Assembly (NCBI GenBank): GCA_019639255.1
Contig: JAHBSF010000005.1
Coordinates: 62,001 to 126,000 of the forward strand
Direction: 5' to 3'
DNA from: Acidobacteriota bacterium
GTDB taxonomy: Bacteria; Acidobacteriota; Blastocatellia; RBC074
DNA length: 64,000 nt
The notes below the pieces were generated by a model, which made no database searches, was not told where the DNA came from, and saw only the letters and a program-made list of their open reading frames with translations. Position 1 is the first letter of the stretch. Each line of letters opens with the position of its first letter. The position numbers and the translations under genes were made by a program. Below are positions 10,155 through 17,009 of this stretch, in pieces.

Positions 10155-10170
10155 CGGCGATAGATCGCCG
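10155..10170. promoter_or_regulatory. Candidate enhancer site for the sigma-54 activator
   Basis: Perfect dyad CGGCGAT-AG-ATCGCCG, 7-bp arms with a 2-nt centre, about 108-123 nt upstream of the -24 box at 10,278. Both position and symmetry are what an upstream activating site for an enhancer-binding protein should have. Inference only; a second dyad (10,185-10,202) lies closer in and could be another site or a terminator stem. Confidence 0.4.
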
Positions 10171-10184
10171 CTTTTGGTTTAATG

Positions 10185-10202
10185 CGCCGCCAATCGGCGG
10201 CG
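10185..10202. terminator. GC-rich hairpin after the activator gene
   Basis: CGCCGCC-AATC-GGCGGCG, a 7-bp stem with a 4-nt loop, 60 nt after the activator stop. No T-tract follows, so it is a weak terminator candidate or part of the regulatory region of the next gene. Confidence 0.35.
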
Positions 10203-10277
10203 TGCGTCGTCTCACTCCCAACGCGCAATCCTTCTTTATTCTAACGCTTACAGGCTCAACCCGACCTTGAGCGAGTC

Positions 10278-10292
10278 TGGCAGGCCGTTTGC
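10278..10292 (+). promoter_or_regulatory. Sigma-54 (-24/-12) promoter
   Basis: TGGCAGG-CCGT-TTGC matches TGGCACG-N4-TTGC with one mismatch and the required GG-N10-GC spacing (GG 10279-10280, GC 10291-10292). It lies 34 nt before the STAS gene start, leaving room for a +1 near 10,304 and the GGAGG at about 10,312. The neighbouring activator gene supports it. Confidence 0.75.
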
Positions 10293-10325
10293 CATATCTC
10301 AGATCGTGAATGGAGGCATAAGACA

Positions 10326-10637
10326 ATGATACGAATCAGCCAAATTTACGAAGGTTCAAAACAGTGCCTGTTGGTCGAAGGCACTCTTTCCGGCGAATGG
10401 GTTGACATATTGCAAAAGTGCTGGCTTGAGGCGCCGCACGCCCTCAACGGCGCGCCCGTGCGCATAGACCTTTCAGGGGTCACCTACTTTGACGATAAGG
10501 GCCGCGATCTTCTCGCGCGCATGATCCGGGACGGCGCAGAACTGCGGGCGACAGGAGTAATGACCAGGGCACTCATTAAGGAGATTACGGGGATGATTGC
10601 GGTGGCGCGCGACGGACCGATACCGGATGGGGCGTAG
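10326..10637 (+). CDS. STAS-like domain protein
   Basis: 103 residues, cytoplasmic, single domain. The layout LLVEGTLSGEWVD...VRIDLSGVTYFDDKGRDLLARM is that of STAS/anti-sigma-factor antagonists, a fold used in partner-switching. In SpoIIAA the loop is DSSG with a phosphorylated serine; here it is D-D-K-G, so the classic phosphoswitch residue is missing. A GGAGG stands eight bases before ATG. First gene behind the sigma-54 promoter. It may act as a structural or ligand-sensing STAS domain rather than a phospho-switch. Confidence 0.7.
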   Translation: MIRISQIYEGSKQCLLVEGTLSGEWVDILQKCWLEAPHALNGAPVRIDLSGVTYFDDKGRDLLARMIRDGAELRATGVMTRALIKEITGMIAVARDGPIPDGA

Positions 10638-10694
10638 CCGTAACGGCTGACGAATGTGAGTATCGTTTTTTTAGTTCAGTAAGAAGAGGTTCAG

Positions 10695-11813
10695 ATGACA
10701 ATGACCATAACAACCTGTGCGCGGCTCCGTCTGACGAGAGTAAGACTGTTGCCCATCGCTGTTGTAGCTGCAGCGCTCGATCTTGGTTTATTGGCCTATC
10801 CCGCAACTCAACCCGCAGCTCAAAACGACGCCATTAACCCTCCGCTGCGCGCGTTTCTGGAAAAGGAAATTGGTTTGACCGCCGCGGAGACGCAATCGGT
10901 GATCGCCGGACGGCCCGTGGCAAAGTTGCTTTGGACAAAAACGGACGATGAAGTGGCGCTCTTCGGCGTCGTCAGAATCCATGCGCCACAGGAGCTGTTC
11001 ATCCAAAAGTTCAGGAACATCACCGCGTTTGAAGGCGGCAAAGGGGTTCTGGGCATAGGCCGTTTTCATTCACCCGCTGTGCTGAGCGACGTGGACGCGC
11101 TTCAGATTGACCAAAAGGACCTGAAAGAAATCCCTCAGTGCAGGCCCGGCGATTGCGATATCAAGCTCTCCGACCGAGCGATGCAGTCCCTGCGCCGGCA
11201 AATAGACTGGAATTCTCCGCAGGCCGCCACTCAGGCGCAGCCGGTGATTCGGCGGGCTTTCGTGGATTACGTGGCGAATTACCAGAAGGTCGGAGACGCG
11301 GCGCTGGCCGTGAATTTTGATCAGGACAAGCCGCAATCCATCCGCGAGGACTTCCGCCGTCTGCTGCAACATTCCTCGCACCTGTTTGAATACGAACCGC
11401 AGTTGGCCAACTACCTGGAGAAGTACCCGCAGGCGAGGCCGCCTGGAACCGAGGATATTTTTTATTGGCAGAAAGCCGAGTTCGGCTTGAAGCCCGTCGT
11501 CCGGGCCAGCCATCTGGTCATCCATCGCCGCCAGCAGGGCGGCGACCTCAGATATGCAATCGCTTCCAAGATGCTGATGGCCAGCCACTACTTCCGGGCG
11601 GCGCTCGAACTCAAAAGCCTGGCGCCGGACGGTTCGTCGCCGGGCGGGAAATCATTTTACCTGATCTGCATCAACCGCTCTTTTGTGGATGGGTTGACGG
11701 GAGTCAAGGGATCGCTGATCCGTGGGACGGTGAAGTCCAGAAGCCGAGACTCGCTGGAGCGCTACCTGGGCGGTGTAAAACAGAAAATCGAGGCTGCGGG
11801 CGCAGTACGGTGA
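10695..11813 (+). CDS. Exported protein of unknown function in the sigma-54 cluster
   Basis: 372 residues. Basic N-terminus followed by a hydrophobic stretch (about 18-36) ending in ATQPAAQ reads as a signal peptide, so probably periplasmic or envelope-anchored. The rest is mixed alpha/beta without cysteines in pairs or a motif I know; there is one CRPGDC segment near residue 148-153. AAGAGG precedes the ATG at good distance. It follows the STAS gene by 57 nt, and a UspA gene comes next, so it is likely part of the same stress-related transcript. No function assigned. Confidence 0.75.
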   Translation: MTMTITTCARLRLTRVRLLPIAVVAAALDLGLLAYPATQPAAQNDAINPPLRAFLEKEIGLTAAETQSVIAGRPVAKLLWTKTDDEVALFGVVRIHAPQELFIQKFRNITAFEGGKGVLGIGRFHSPAVLSDVDALQIDQKDLKEIPQCRPGDCDIKLSDRAMQSLRRQIDWNSPQAATQAQPVIRRAFVDYVANYQKVGDAALAVNFDQDKPQSIREDFRRLLQHSSHLFEYEPQLANYLEKYPQARPPGTEDIFYWQKAEFGLKPVVRASHLVIHRRQQGGDLRYAIASKMLMASHYFRAALELKSLAPDGSSPGGKSFYLICINRSFVDGLTGVKGSLIRGTVKSRSRDSLERYLGGVKQKIEAAGAVR

Positions 11814-11885
11814 AACGGGCCGGCTCTTTGATGGCGCCCGGCTCTGTAGCAGCAGAAAAAACTGAGGATAGGAGTCGAACGAAAG

Positions 11886-12344
11886 ATGAAATTCAAACGA
11901 ATACTCTGCGGCGTAGATTTTTTACCGGTCTCTGTAAAGGCGTTCGAGACGGCCCTGGAGCTTGCTCAGTCGTTTCAGGCCGCGCTTCACATAATGCATG
12001 TCATTGAAGTTCATCCCGTCGTTCCGATGCCTCCCGGCGTGAGTACAGAGGATTCGACACTGGCTCTTGAGGAAAAAGCTGGGGACGCGATGGAGACGTT
12101 GATCAGGCGAGCCGAGAAGATTCTTGATGGGCCGCCGTTAACGACTGAGATTACCAGAGGCAGGGCGTATGTCGAGCTATTAAATCGCGCGCGTGAATTC
12201 GAGGCTGATCTCATCGTCCTGGGAGCAAAAGGATTCCCCTGGCCTGAAGAGGTTATTGGTGGGGGCGCGGCCGAACACGTGTTCAAAATCGCTTCCTGTT
12301 CTGTCCTGATCGTCAAAGAAGATTTGAATTCTGAGTATTACTGA
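11886..12344 (+). CDS. Universal stress protein (UspA family)
   Basis: 152 residues, cytoplasmic, one Usp domain. Starts with the typical MKFKRILCGVDF and ends LIVKED. The ATP-binding signature G-x2-G-x9-G-S/T reads G-A-K-G...G-G-A-A-E-H-V, that is Gly where Ser or Thr binds phosphate, so nucleotide binding may be weakened. It sits between the exported unknown and the HdeD gene, in a run of stress-type genes behind a sigma-54 promoter. Confidence 0.88.
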   Translation: MKFKRILCGVDFLPVSVKAFETALELAQSFQAALHIMHVIEVHPVVPMPPGVSTEDSTLALEEKAGDAMETLIRRAEKILDGPPLTTEITRGRAYVELLNRAREFEADLIVLGAKGFPWPEEVIGGGAAEHVFKIASCSVLIVKEDLNSEYY

Positions 12345-12378
12345 GGCGTTCCGAACAACGCATGAAGGGAGAAAAATT

Positions 12379-12933
12379 ATGATTACTTTCCCGATTCTCG
12401 ATGCATTTGCAAAAAACTGGTGGGTCCTGCTCATAAGGGGAATTCTCGCCGTCCTGTTCGGCATCATGGCATTCACCCTGCCCGGTCTGACGCTCGTCAC
12501 GCTCGTGCTGCTCTATGGATTTTACAGCTTCGCCGACGGGCTGGCGGCGATCTGGGTCGGCTTGCAGGGGCGCGCCTGGTGGTTTGTGTTGCTTGGCATT
12601 CTCGGGATGATCGTCGGCATCTTCACATTCGTCTATCCGGGCATCACCGCCGTCGCGTTGCTTTACCTGATCGCAGTCTGGGCCCTGTTCCGGGGCGTCT
12701 TCGAGATTGCTACTGCAATCCAGTTGCGCAAGGAGATCAACAACGAATGGATGCTGGTCATCGCCGGTATTCTCTCGATCATATTCGGCGCTGCGCTTGT
12801 CGCCAACCCGGCGGCGGGTGCGCTGGCTGTGGTCTGGATCATCGGCGCATATGCGTTCGTCTTCGGCCTGATGATGATCGTGCTGGCGTTCCGCCTGCGC
12901 GGCTTGTCGGGACACCTGGAGAAGTTTGCGTGA
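12379..12933 (+). CDS. HdeD-family (DUF308) membrane protein
   Basis: 184 residues, six hydrophobic segments in three pairs, characteristic of HdeD/DUF308, an inner-membrane protein linked to acid stress in enterics. Internal sequence similarity between the pairs (WWVLLIRGILAVLFGIMAF, WWFVLLGILGMIVGIFTF, WMLVIAGILSIIFGAALV) shows the family's three-fold repeat. AAGGGAG precedes the ATG. Followed by a GC hairpin that may end or attenuate the transcript. Confidence 0.88.
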   Translation: MITFPILDAFAKNWWVLLIRGILAVLFGIMAFTLPGLTLVTLVLLYGFYSFADGLAAIWVGLQGRAWWFVLLGILGMIVGIFTFVYPGITAVALLYLIAVWALFRGVFEIATAIQLRKEINNEWMLVIAGILSIIFGAALVANPAAGALAVVWIIGAYAFVFGLMMIVLAFRLRGLSGHLEKFA

Positions 12934-12953
12934 AGGGCGAGAGTATGCAATTC

Positions 12954-12983
12954 GCCCCGGCTGCGCAGGCGATCAGCCGGGGC
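12954..12983 (+). terminator. Strong hairpin after hdeD-like gene
   Basis: GCCCCGGCTG and CAGCCGGGGC form a perfect 10-bp stem with a 10-nt loop, 21 nt after the stop. There is no T-tract, so it may be an mRNA-stabilising or Rho-linked structure rather than an intrinsic terminator. Confidence 0.45.
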
Positions 12984-13050
12984 AGAATCAAACCCTAATC
13001 GCCAATATCCCTGTGGCCTGATGACCGCAGCTTCCTGAAGGAGGAAAACC

Positions 13051-13851
13051 ATGAACAAGATGATAGTGACTGTATTCAATAACGAGAGCAGCGCCTATGA
13101 AGGCGTCAAAGCTCTCACGCAACTTCACGCGGAGGGCAGCCTGACAATGTACGCAACTGCGGTCATCGCGAAAGACGCGAAGGGCGTGGTCAGCGTCAAG
13201 CAGGCAGCTGATGAAGGCCCGCTTGGGACGGCGCTCGGATTCACCACCGGGAGTCTGATCGGATTGCTCGGCGGCCCCATCGGTCTGGCCTTGGGAGCGG
13301 CGACCGGCGCCCTCGCGGGTTCACTGTACGACATCGCGCAGCTCGGCATCGGCGAGGATTTCGTGGCCGAAGTAACCCAGTATCTCTTGCCCGGCAAAGT
13401 GGCCGTCGTCGCCGAGATTGATGAAGAGTGGGTCACGCCGCTCGACACCCGGATGGATGCGCTCGGTGGAATCGTGTTCCGGCGCGCGCGGGGCGAATTC
13501 ATTGACGCACAGATCGAGCGTGAAATCGCGGCCGATAAAGCAGAGATCGCCAAGCTGAAGGCCGAGTACGACCAGGAGGTGGGGGAGGCCAAAGCCAAGC
13601 TCAAGGCCAAACTCGATGCCGCCCAGAACCGCCTCCAGACTCGGCGCGATCTGTTGAACGAGAGGATCGAAGCCATCAAGCGTGAAGGCGAAGCCAAGGT
13701 CAAATCGCTGCAGGAACAGGCCGCGCAGGCGAAGGGTGAAGCCAAGGCGAAGCTGGAGAATCGCATCGCCGAGGAGCGCGCCAATCACAAGCTTCGCGTT
13801 GCGAAGCTCAGCCAGGCCTGGCAACTCGTCAAAGAAGCGGCGGCAATCTAA
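13051..13851 (+). CDS. DUF1269 protein with C-terminal coiled coil
   Basis: 266 residues. The N-terminal 150 residues fit DUF1269: VTVFNNESSAYEGVKAL, a glycine-rich membrane-active hairpin (GFTTGSLIGLLGGPIGLALGAATGALAGSLYD cut by short turns), and AVVAEIDEEWVTPLD. Residues 150-255 are a long charged coiled coil with repeated EAKAKLKAK-like heptads. AAGGAGG precedes the ATG. The family is of unknown role and often sits with stress genes, as here. Last gene of the block before the first family A palindrome. Confidence 0.85.
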   Translation: MNKMIVTVFNNESSAYEGVKALTQLHAEGSLTMYATAVIAKDAKGVVSVKQAADEGPLGTALGFTTGSLIGLLGGPIGLALGAATGALAGSLYDIAQLGIGEDFVAEVTQYLLPGKVAVVAEIDEEWVTPLDTRMDALGGIVFRRARGEFIDAQIEREIAADKAEIAKLKAEYDQEVGEAKAKLKAKLDAAQNRLQTRRDLLNERIEAIKREGEAKVKSLQEQAAQAKGEAKAKLENRIAEERANHKLRVAKLSQAWQLVKEAAAI

Positions 13852-13868
13852 ACGGATCCATAGCAGAT

Positions 13869-13941
13869 AGAGAGATAACGGAACAAATGAAATAAGACGG
13901 AAATCACGGAAAAGTTGAATATTTCCGTAGTTTCCGTCTCA
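13869..13941. repeat. Family A palindrome, copy 1 (right arm cut short)
   Basis: AGAGATAACGGAACAAATGA begins the left arm, AGTTGAATAT is the loop, and the right arm stops after TTTCCGTCTCAT, exactly where the stop codon of the convergent minus-strand gene begins (13,942). Convergent gap. The missing outer part of the right arm is replaced by coding sequence. Confidence 0.85.
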
Positions 13942-15162
13942 TCATTGCAGCATCCAGCGCAGCGAAAATTCATACCGCTGCGCTCCGCCCTTTGCCGTAT
14001 CGTCTACTTTCACGATCGTAGTGTAACCGTTCGCAGCCGACGGTTCCTGCGCGATCGTCACATTACCCCGCCCGCTCGACGACAGCATCCTTACTGTAAT
14101 CGGGGCACGCGGCACCGGGGCGCTGAACGAGGATTTGACCTCGCGCGGAGCCTCGCCGCTGAGGTTTCGCACCGAGGCGCTTCCGCCGGAAATTACGATT
14201 TCCGCCGCGCCGTCAACTATGCCGCTCCACGCTACGGTGCCCGAGCGCAATACATTGGTTTCCAGGCGACCCTGTTCGGCGCGTGCTCGCCGCGAGGCTT
14301 CGAGGCGGCGCTGTTCTTCGAGGCGGCGCTCGTACTCGGCCGCTTCGCGCTGAAGCCGGTCTTCGGCCTCGCGCCGCAATCGTTCTTCCTCTTCGCGGAT
14401 TCTTGCAGCAGCAGCTTCGCGCCGCTTTCGCTCCGTCTCGCGTTCAGATTCGAGGCGCTTCCGCTCGGCGTCGTCGTCCTTTTCCTTCGGACGCGCAGCG
14501 CCCTCGTACTGTCTGCGCATGGCTTCGTCCAGCCGTTTTGCTTCCGCTTCGTTGACGCGCGCCGGAATCATAACGGGCGTCAGCCTGACAATCAGGTTAT
14601 TGACTATCGCCCGCACGCCGGGCAGCGGACGCACGACGTTTTCAACCCCGTCCTTTTCCGGCTGCGTTTCCGCTTCGCCCGCGACTGTTACGATACCGTC
14701 CTTGACCTCCAGCGAGTATTTTGCAAAACCGCTCGGATTGTAATTCGCTACGGCGGTCTTAACCGCAGCAAGTATCGCCGCGTCATCCGGGGGCGAGGGA
14801 TTTGCTTCCGCTTCGGGCGCAGGCGTCGGCGAGGGCGTAGCAACGGCCTGCACGACACCCGGCGCTGCCGCGATGTGCGATTCGCTGTTTTGTTTGCGCC
14901 AGGCGAGAAATACGACTACTGAAAGCAACACGGTCAGCGACGCACCTGCGGCAATGAGCGTCCATTGCGCGCGGGTCAACAGCGGGAACCTGCGCCCATC
15001 TTCGCCCGGAGACAGATATACCAGAGGCGCCGCCGGCGCCTCGGCGTTATCCGAAGCACGTGCGCGGCGCTGGACGGCGGCCAGCAGCGGGCGCTCGTCG
15101 CTCTCGGCCGATGCGCGCGTCATCGACTCGCCGGTTGCACTGTTTACCTCGTCTTCCGGCAT
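13942..15162 (-). CDS. Single-pass membrane protein with BON-like domain and coiled coil
   Basis: 406 residues. A polar N-terminus of about 65 residues, one membrane segment (about 66-88, WTLIAAGASLTVLLSVVVFLAW), a Pro/Ala linker, a BON-like domain (about 125-195: VKTAVANYNPSGF..LEVKDGIVTVAGEAETQPEKDGVENVV..VRAIVNNLIV), a Glu/Arg-rich coiled coil (about 205-300), and a beta-rich end. BON domains bind envelopes or lipids. GGAG eight bases before ATG supports the start. It follows the SDR gene by 12 nt on the same strand, so they are co-transcribed. Family function unknown. Confidence 0.75.
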   Translation of the reverse strand: MPEDEVNSATGESMTRASAESDERPLLAAVQRRARASDNAEAPAAPLVYLSPGEDGRRFPLLTRAQWTLIAAGASLTVLLSVVVFLAWRKQNSESHIAAAPGVVQAVATPSPTPAPEAEANPSPPDDAAILAAVKTAVANYNPSGFAKYSLEVKDGIVTVAGEAETQPEKDGVENVVRPLPGVRAIVNNLIVRLTPVMIPARVNEAEAKRLDEAMRRQYEGAARPKEKDDDAERKRLESERETERKRREAAAARIREEEERLRREAEDRLQREAAEYERRLEEQRRLEASRRARAEQGRLETNVLRSGTVAWSGIVDGAAEIVISGGSASVRNLSGEAPREVKSSFSAPVPRAPITVRMLSSSGRGNVTIAQEPSAANGYTTIVKVDDTAKGGAQRYEFSLRWMLQ

Positions 15163-15174
15163 AAAAAGCTCCGG

Positions 15175-15948
15175 TTAATCGTCGATTGTGCGCAGCAACT
15201 CCGTATTGAGAGGGCGCAGCACTACCTCGCTCATCCAGGCCTGCGCGGGTTGCTCGAGCACTGCGAGTATTGCGCCGGCCACTTCTTCCGGAGTCATCGC
15301 GTAACCTATGGATCGGCCGGCTTCCGCCTCTTGCACTTGTGCGGTTCGGCGTCGCGCAGTGTTTGAAAAATCCGTTGCAGTCGATCCCGGCAGCACGACC
15401 GAAACGCGAATGTTCAGGTTGCGCACTTCGAGTCCCAGAGCTTCGGTAAATCCGATTACACCGAATTTCGCCGCGCAGTATGCCGCCATCCCCCTGATCC
15501 CGTTTCTTCCTGCCCCGGAAGAAATGTTGATGATCTGCCCGTTTCCCTGTTTTTTCATCGCCGGCAGTACTGCGCGGCAGGTCAGAAACACCCCCCTGAG
15601 ATTCGTGTCGATAACCGTGCTCCAGTCGGCGAGGGAATAACCGTCGACTTCGCCGTTCAGACTCAATCCGGCGTTGTTGACAAGTATGTCGATGCGTCCG
15701 AAATGCCGTAGCGTCGATGCGACGGCGGATTCCACCTGCGATTCATCGCGCAGGTCGCAAACAAATGCAACTGCGTCGGAAGCGCCGAGCTGCTTCGCCT
15801 GATTGACTGCCTCGGCAAGCAGAGATTCACTGCGTGCAAACAGCGACAACCGGGCGCCGCGCCGCGCAAGCGCAAGCGCCGTGGCTCGTCCGATGCCGCG
15901 CGACGCTCCCGTGATTATCGCAACCGGTTGTTCGCTCAATGCCAGCAA
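15175..15948 (-). CDS. Short-chain dehydrogenase/reductase
   Basis: 257 residues, cytoplasmic NAD(P)-dependent oxidoreductase. Cofactor motif TGASRGIG (13-20), NNAG (91-94), catalytic Ser143/144, Tyr157 and Lys161 in YCAAK. Length is normal for classical SDRs. No ATG is available in frame after the preceding stop; the start is a TTG at 15,948 or a second TTG nine bases downstream (15,939). Substrate cannot be told. Confidence 0.88.
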   Translation of the reverse strand: MLALSEQPVAIITGASRGIGRATALALARRGARLSLFARSESLLAEAVNQAKQLGASDAVAFVCDLRDESQVESAVASTLRHFGRIDILVNNAGLSLNGEVDGYSLADWSTVIDTNLRGVFLTCRAVLPAMKKQGNGQIINISSGAGRNGIRGMAAYCAAKFGVIGFTEALGLEVRNLNIRVSVVLPGSTATDFSNTARRRTAQVQEAEAGRSIGYAMTPEEVAGAILAVLEQPAQAWMSEVVLRPLNTELLRTIDD

Positions 15949-15985
15949 TGCGTCATTCCCGGGTCAGAGTGATCTCGGGTGAGGT

Positions 15986-16696
15986 TTACGCCCCCGCCGA
16001 TTGTCCCTTGCGCAGGTTTTGTTCAAAAAATTCAAGCACGCGCCGCCAGGCGTCCGTTGCATCGTCAGCTCGGTAAACTTCGGTGCGCGTATCGTTGAAA
16101 AACGCGTGCGGCGCATCTTTGTATATGCGCACTTCGCCCGGTTTGCCGTGCTGTTTTAGCGCGGCGTCGAGCCGGTTCATTTTTTCCAGATTGATCCACT
16201 CATCCTTCTCGCCGCCGATAAACAGTACGGGACAACTCAGGTTTGAGAGTACTGATGTATCGACCGGCACATCGCCGTAAAATGGAGCGGCGGCTTCTAG
16301 GTTGATCCGGCAGGGAAGCAGCAAAGAAAATGTTCCGCCCATACAGAAACCGGTTACGCCTACGGCGGAGATGCCGGGCTGTGCGCGCAGGAATTTGACC
16401 ACGGTTTCAAGGTCTTCGAGCGCGGCGGTCTGGTCGAGGCCCGACATAAGTTTACCTGCTTCGGCTGCGTCTTTTGTAGTAACGCCGCGGTAAAGGTCTA
16501 CGGCGGCGGCCAGATATCCGGCGCGCGCGAAGCGCTCGGCGACGTCTTCTATATGTCGGTTGAGCCCCCACCATTCGTGGATGACGATTACTGCTGCGGA
16601 TGCGCCGTCGACGGGTTGTGCGAGATAACCGGGCGCTTCGCGGCCGTCGGCTGAGTAAGTGGTGCGCGATGCTGTAATTTTTTGATTATTTTCCAT
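15986..16696 (-). CDS. Dienelactone hydrolase family protein
   Basis: 236 residues, alpha/beta hydrolase. Nucleophile Cys118 in GFCMGG, acid Asp165 in GGEKDEW, base His197 in PHAFF, and Glu41 in HEWWG, which in dienelactone hydrolase activates the cysteine. The start at 16,696 is fixed by AGGAGG seven bases upstream; an earlier in-frame start would add 16 residues without an SD. Hydrolyses an ester or lactone; the natural substrate is unknown and many family members are not carboxymethylenebutenolidases. Confidence 0.88.
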   Translation of the reverse strand: MENNQKITASRTTYSADGREAPGYLAQPVDGASAAVIVIHEWWGLNRHIEDVAERFARAGYLAAAVDLYRGVTTKDAAEAGKLMSGLDQTAALEDLETVVKFLRAQPGISAVGVTGFCMGGTFSLLLPCRINLEAAAPFYGDVPVDTSVLSNLSCPVLFIGGEKDEWINLEKMNRLDAALKQHGKPGEVRIYKDAPHAFFNDTRTEVYRADDATDAWRRVLEFFEQNLRKGQSAGA

Positions 16697-16912
16697 AATG
16701 TGCCTCCTGCAAGGAATCGGGTGCTGACCGAAATCGTGTTGCATTGCGATGAAAAACCTTAAGAGGAACTATAGCGATAAGTTCCAGCGCTGTGCAACCG
16801 CTTCCCGAGGCGGACTCGAAAGTAGAAAACCGGGGATAAAAGTAAACCCATAGAAAAAAAGTTTCCGATACGGGGCCGTCGTACGGCGTCATGTAATCAG
16901 AGTTGACAGGAA
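16697..16912. other. Intergenic stretch before copy 2
   Basis: About 215 nt between the divergent hydrolase and sigma-fusion genes. Apart from an isolated TTGACA at 16,903 with no acceptable -10 partner, I see no structure here. Confidence 0.4.
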
Positions 16913-17000
16913 AAAGAGATAACGGAACAAACGAAATGAAACGAAAATTACGGAAACCCTGAATATTTTCGTAGTTTCCGTTTGATTTCGTTAGTTACGT
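16913..17000. repeat. Family A palindrome, copy 2
   Basis: Left arm GAGATAACGGAACAAACGAA, loop CCCTGAATATT, right arm TTTCGTAGTTTCCGTTTGAT ending GTTAGTTACG. Divergent gap, ending 9 nt before the start of the sigma-fusion gene, so it forms that gene's leader region. Confidence 0.9.
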
Positions 17001-17009
17001 GCAGACGTA

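Noticed and set aside
13010-13025. TGGCCTG-ATGA-CCGC as a second sigma-54 promoter before the DUF1269 gene
   Set aside because: Spacing is right but the -12 element is CCGC, not TTGC; too weak beside the good site at 10,278.
16903-16908. TTGACA as a -35 box for the sigma-fusion gene
   Set aside because: No acceptable -10 at 16-18 nt; the next bases are the palindrome arm.
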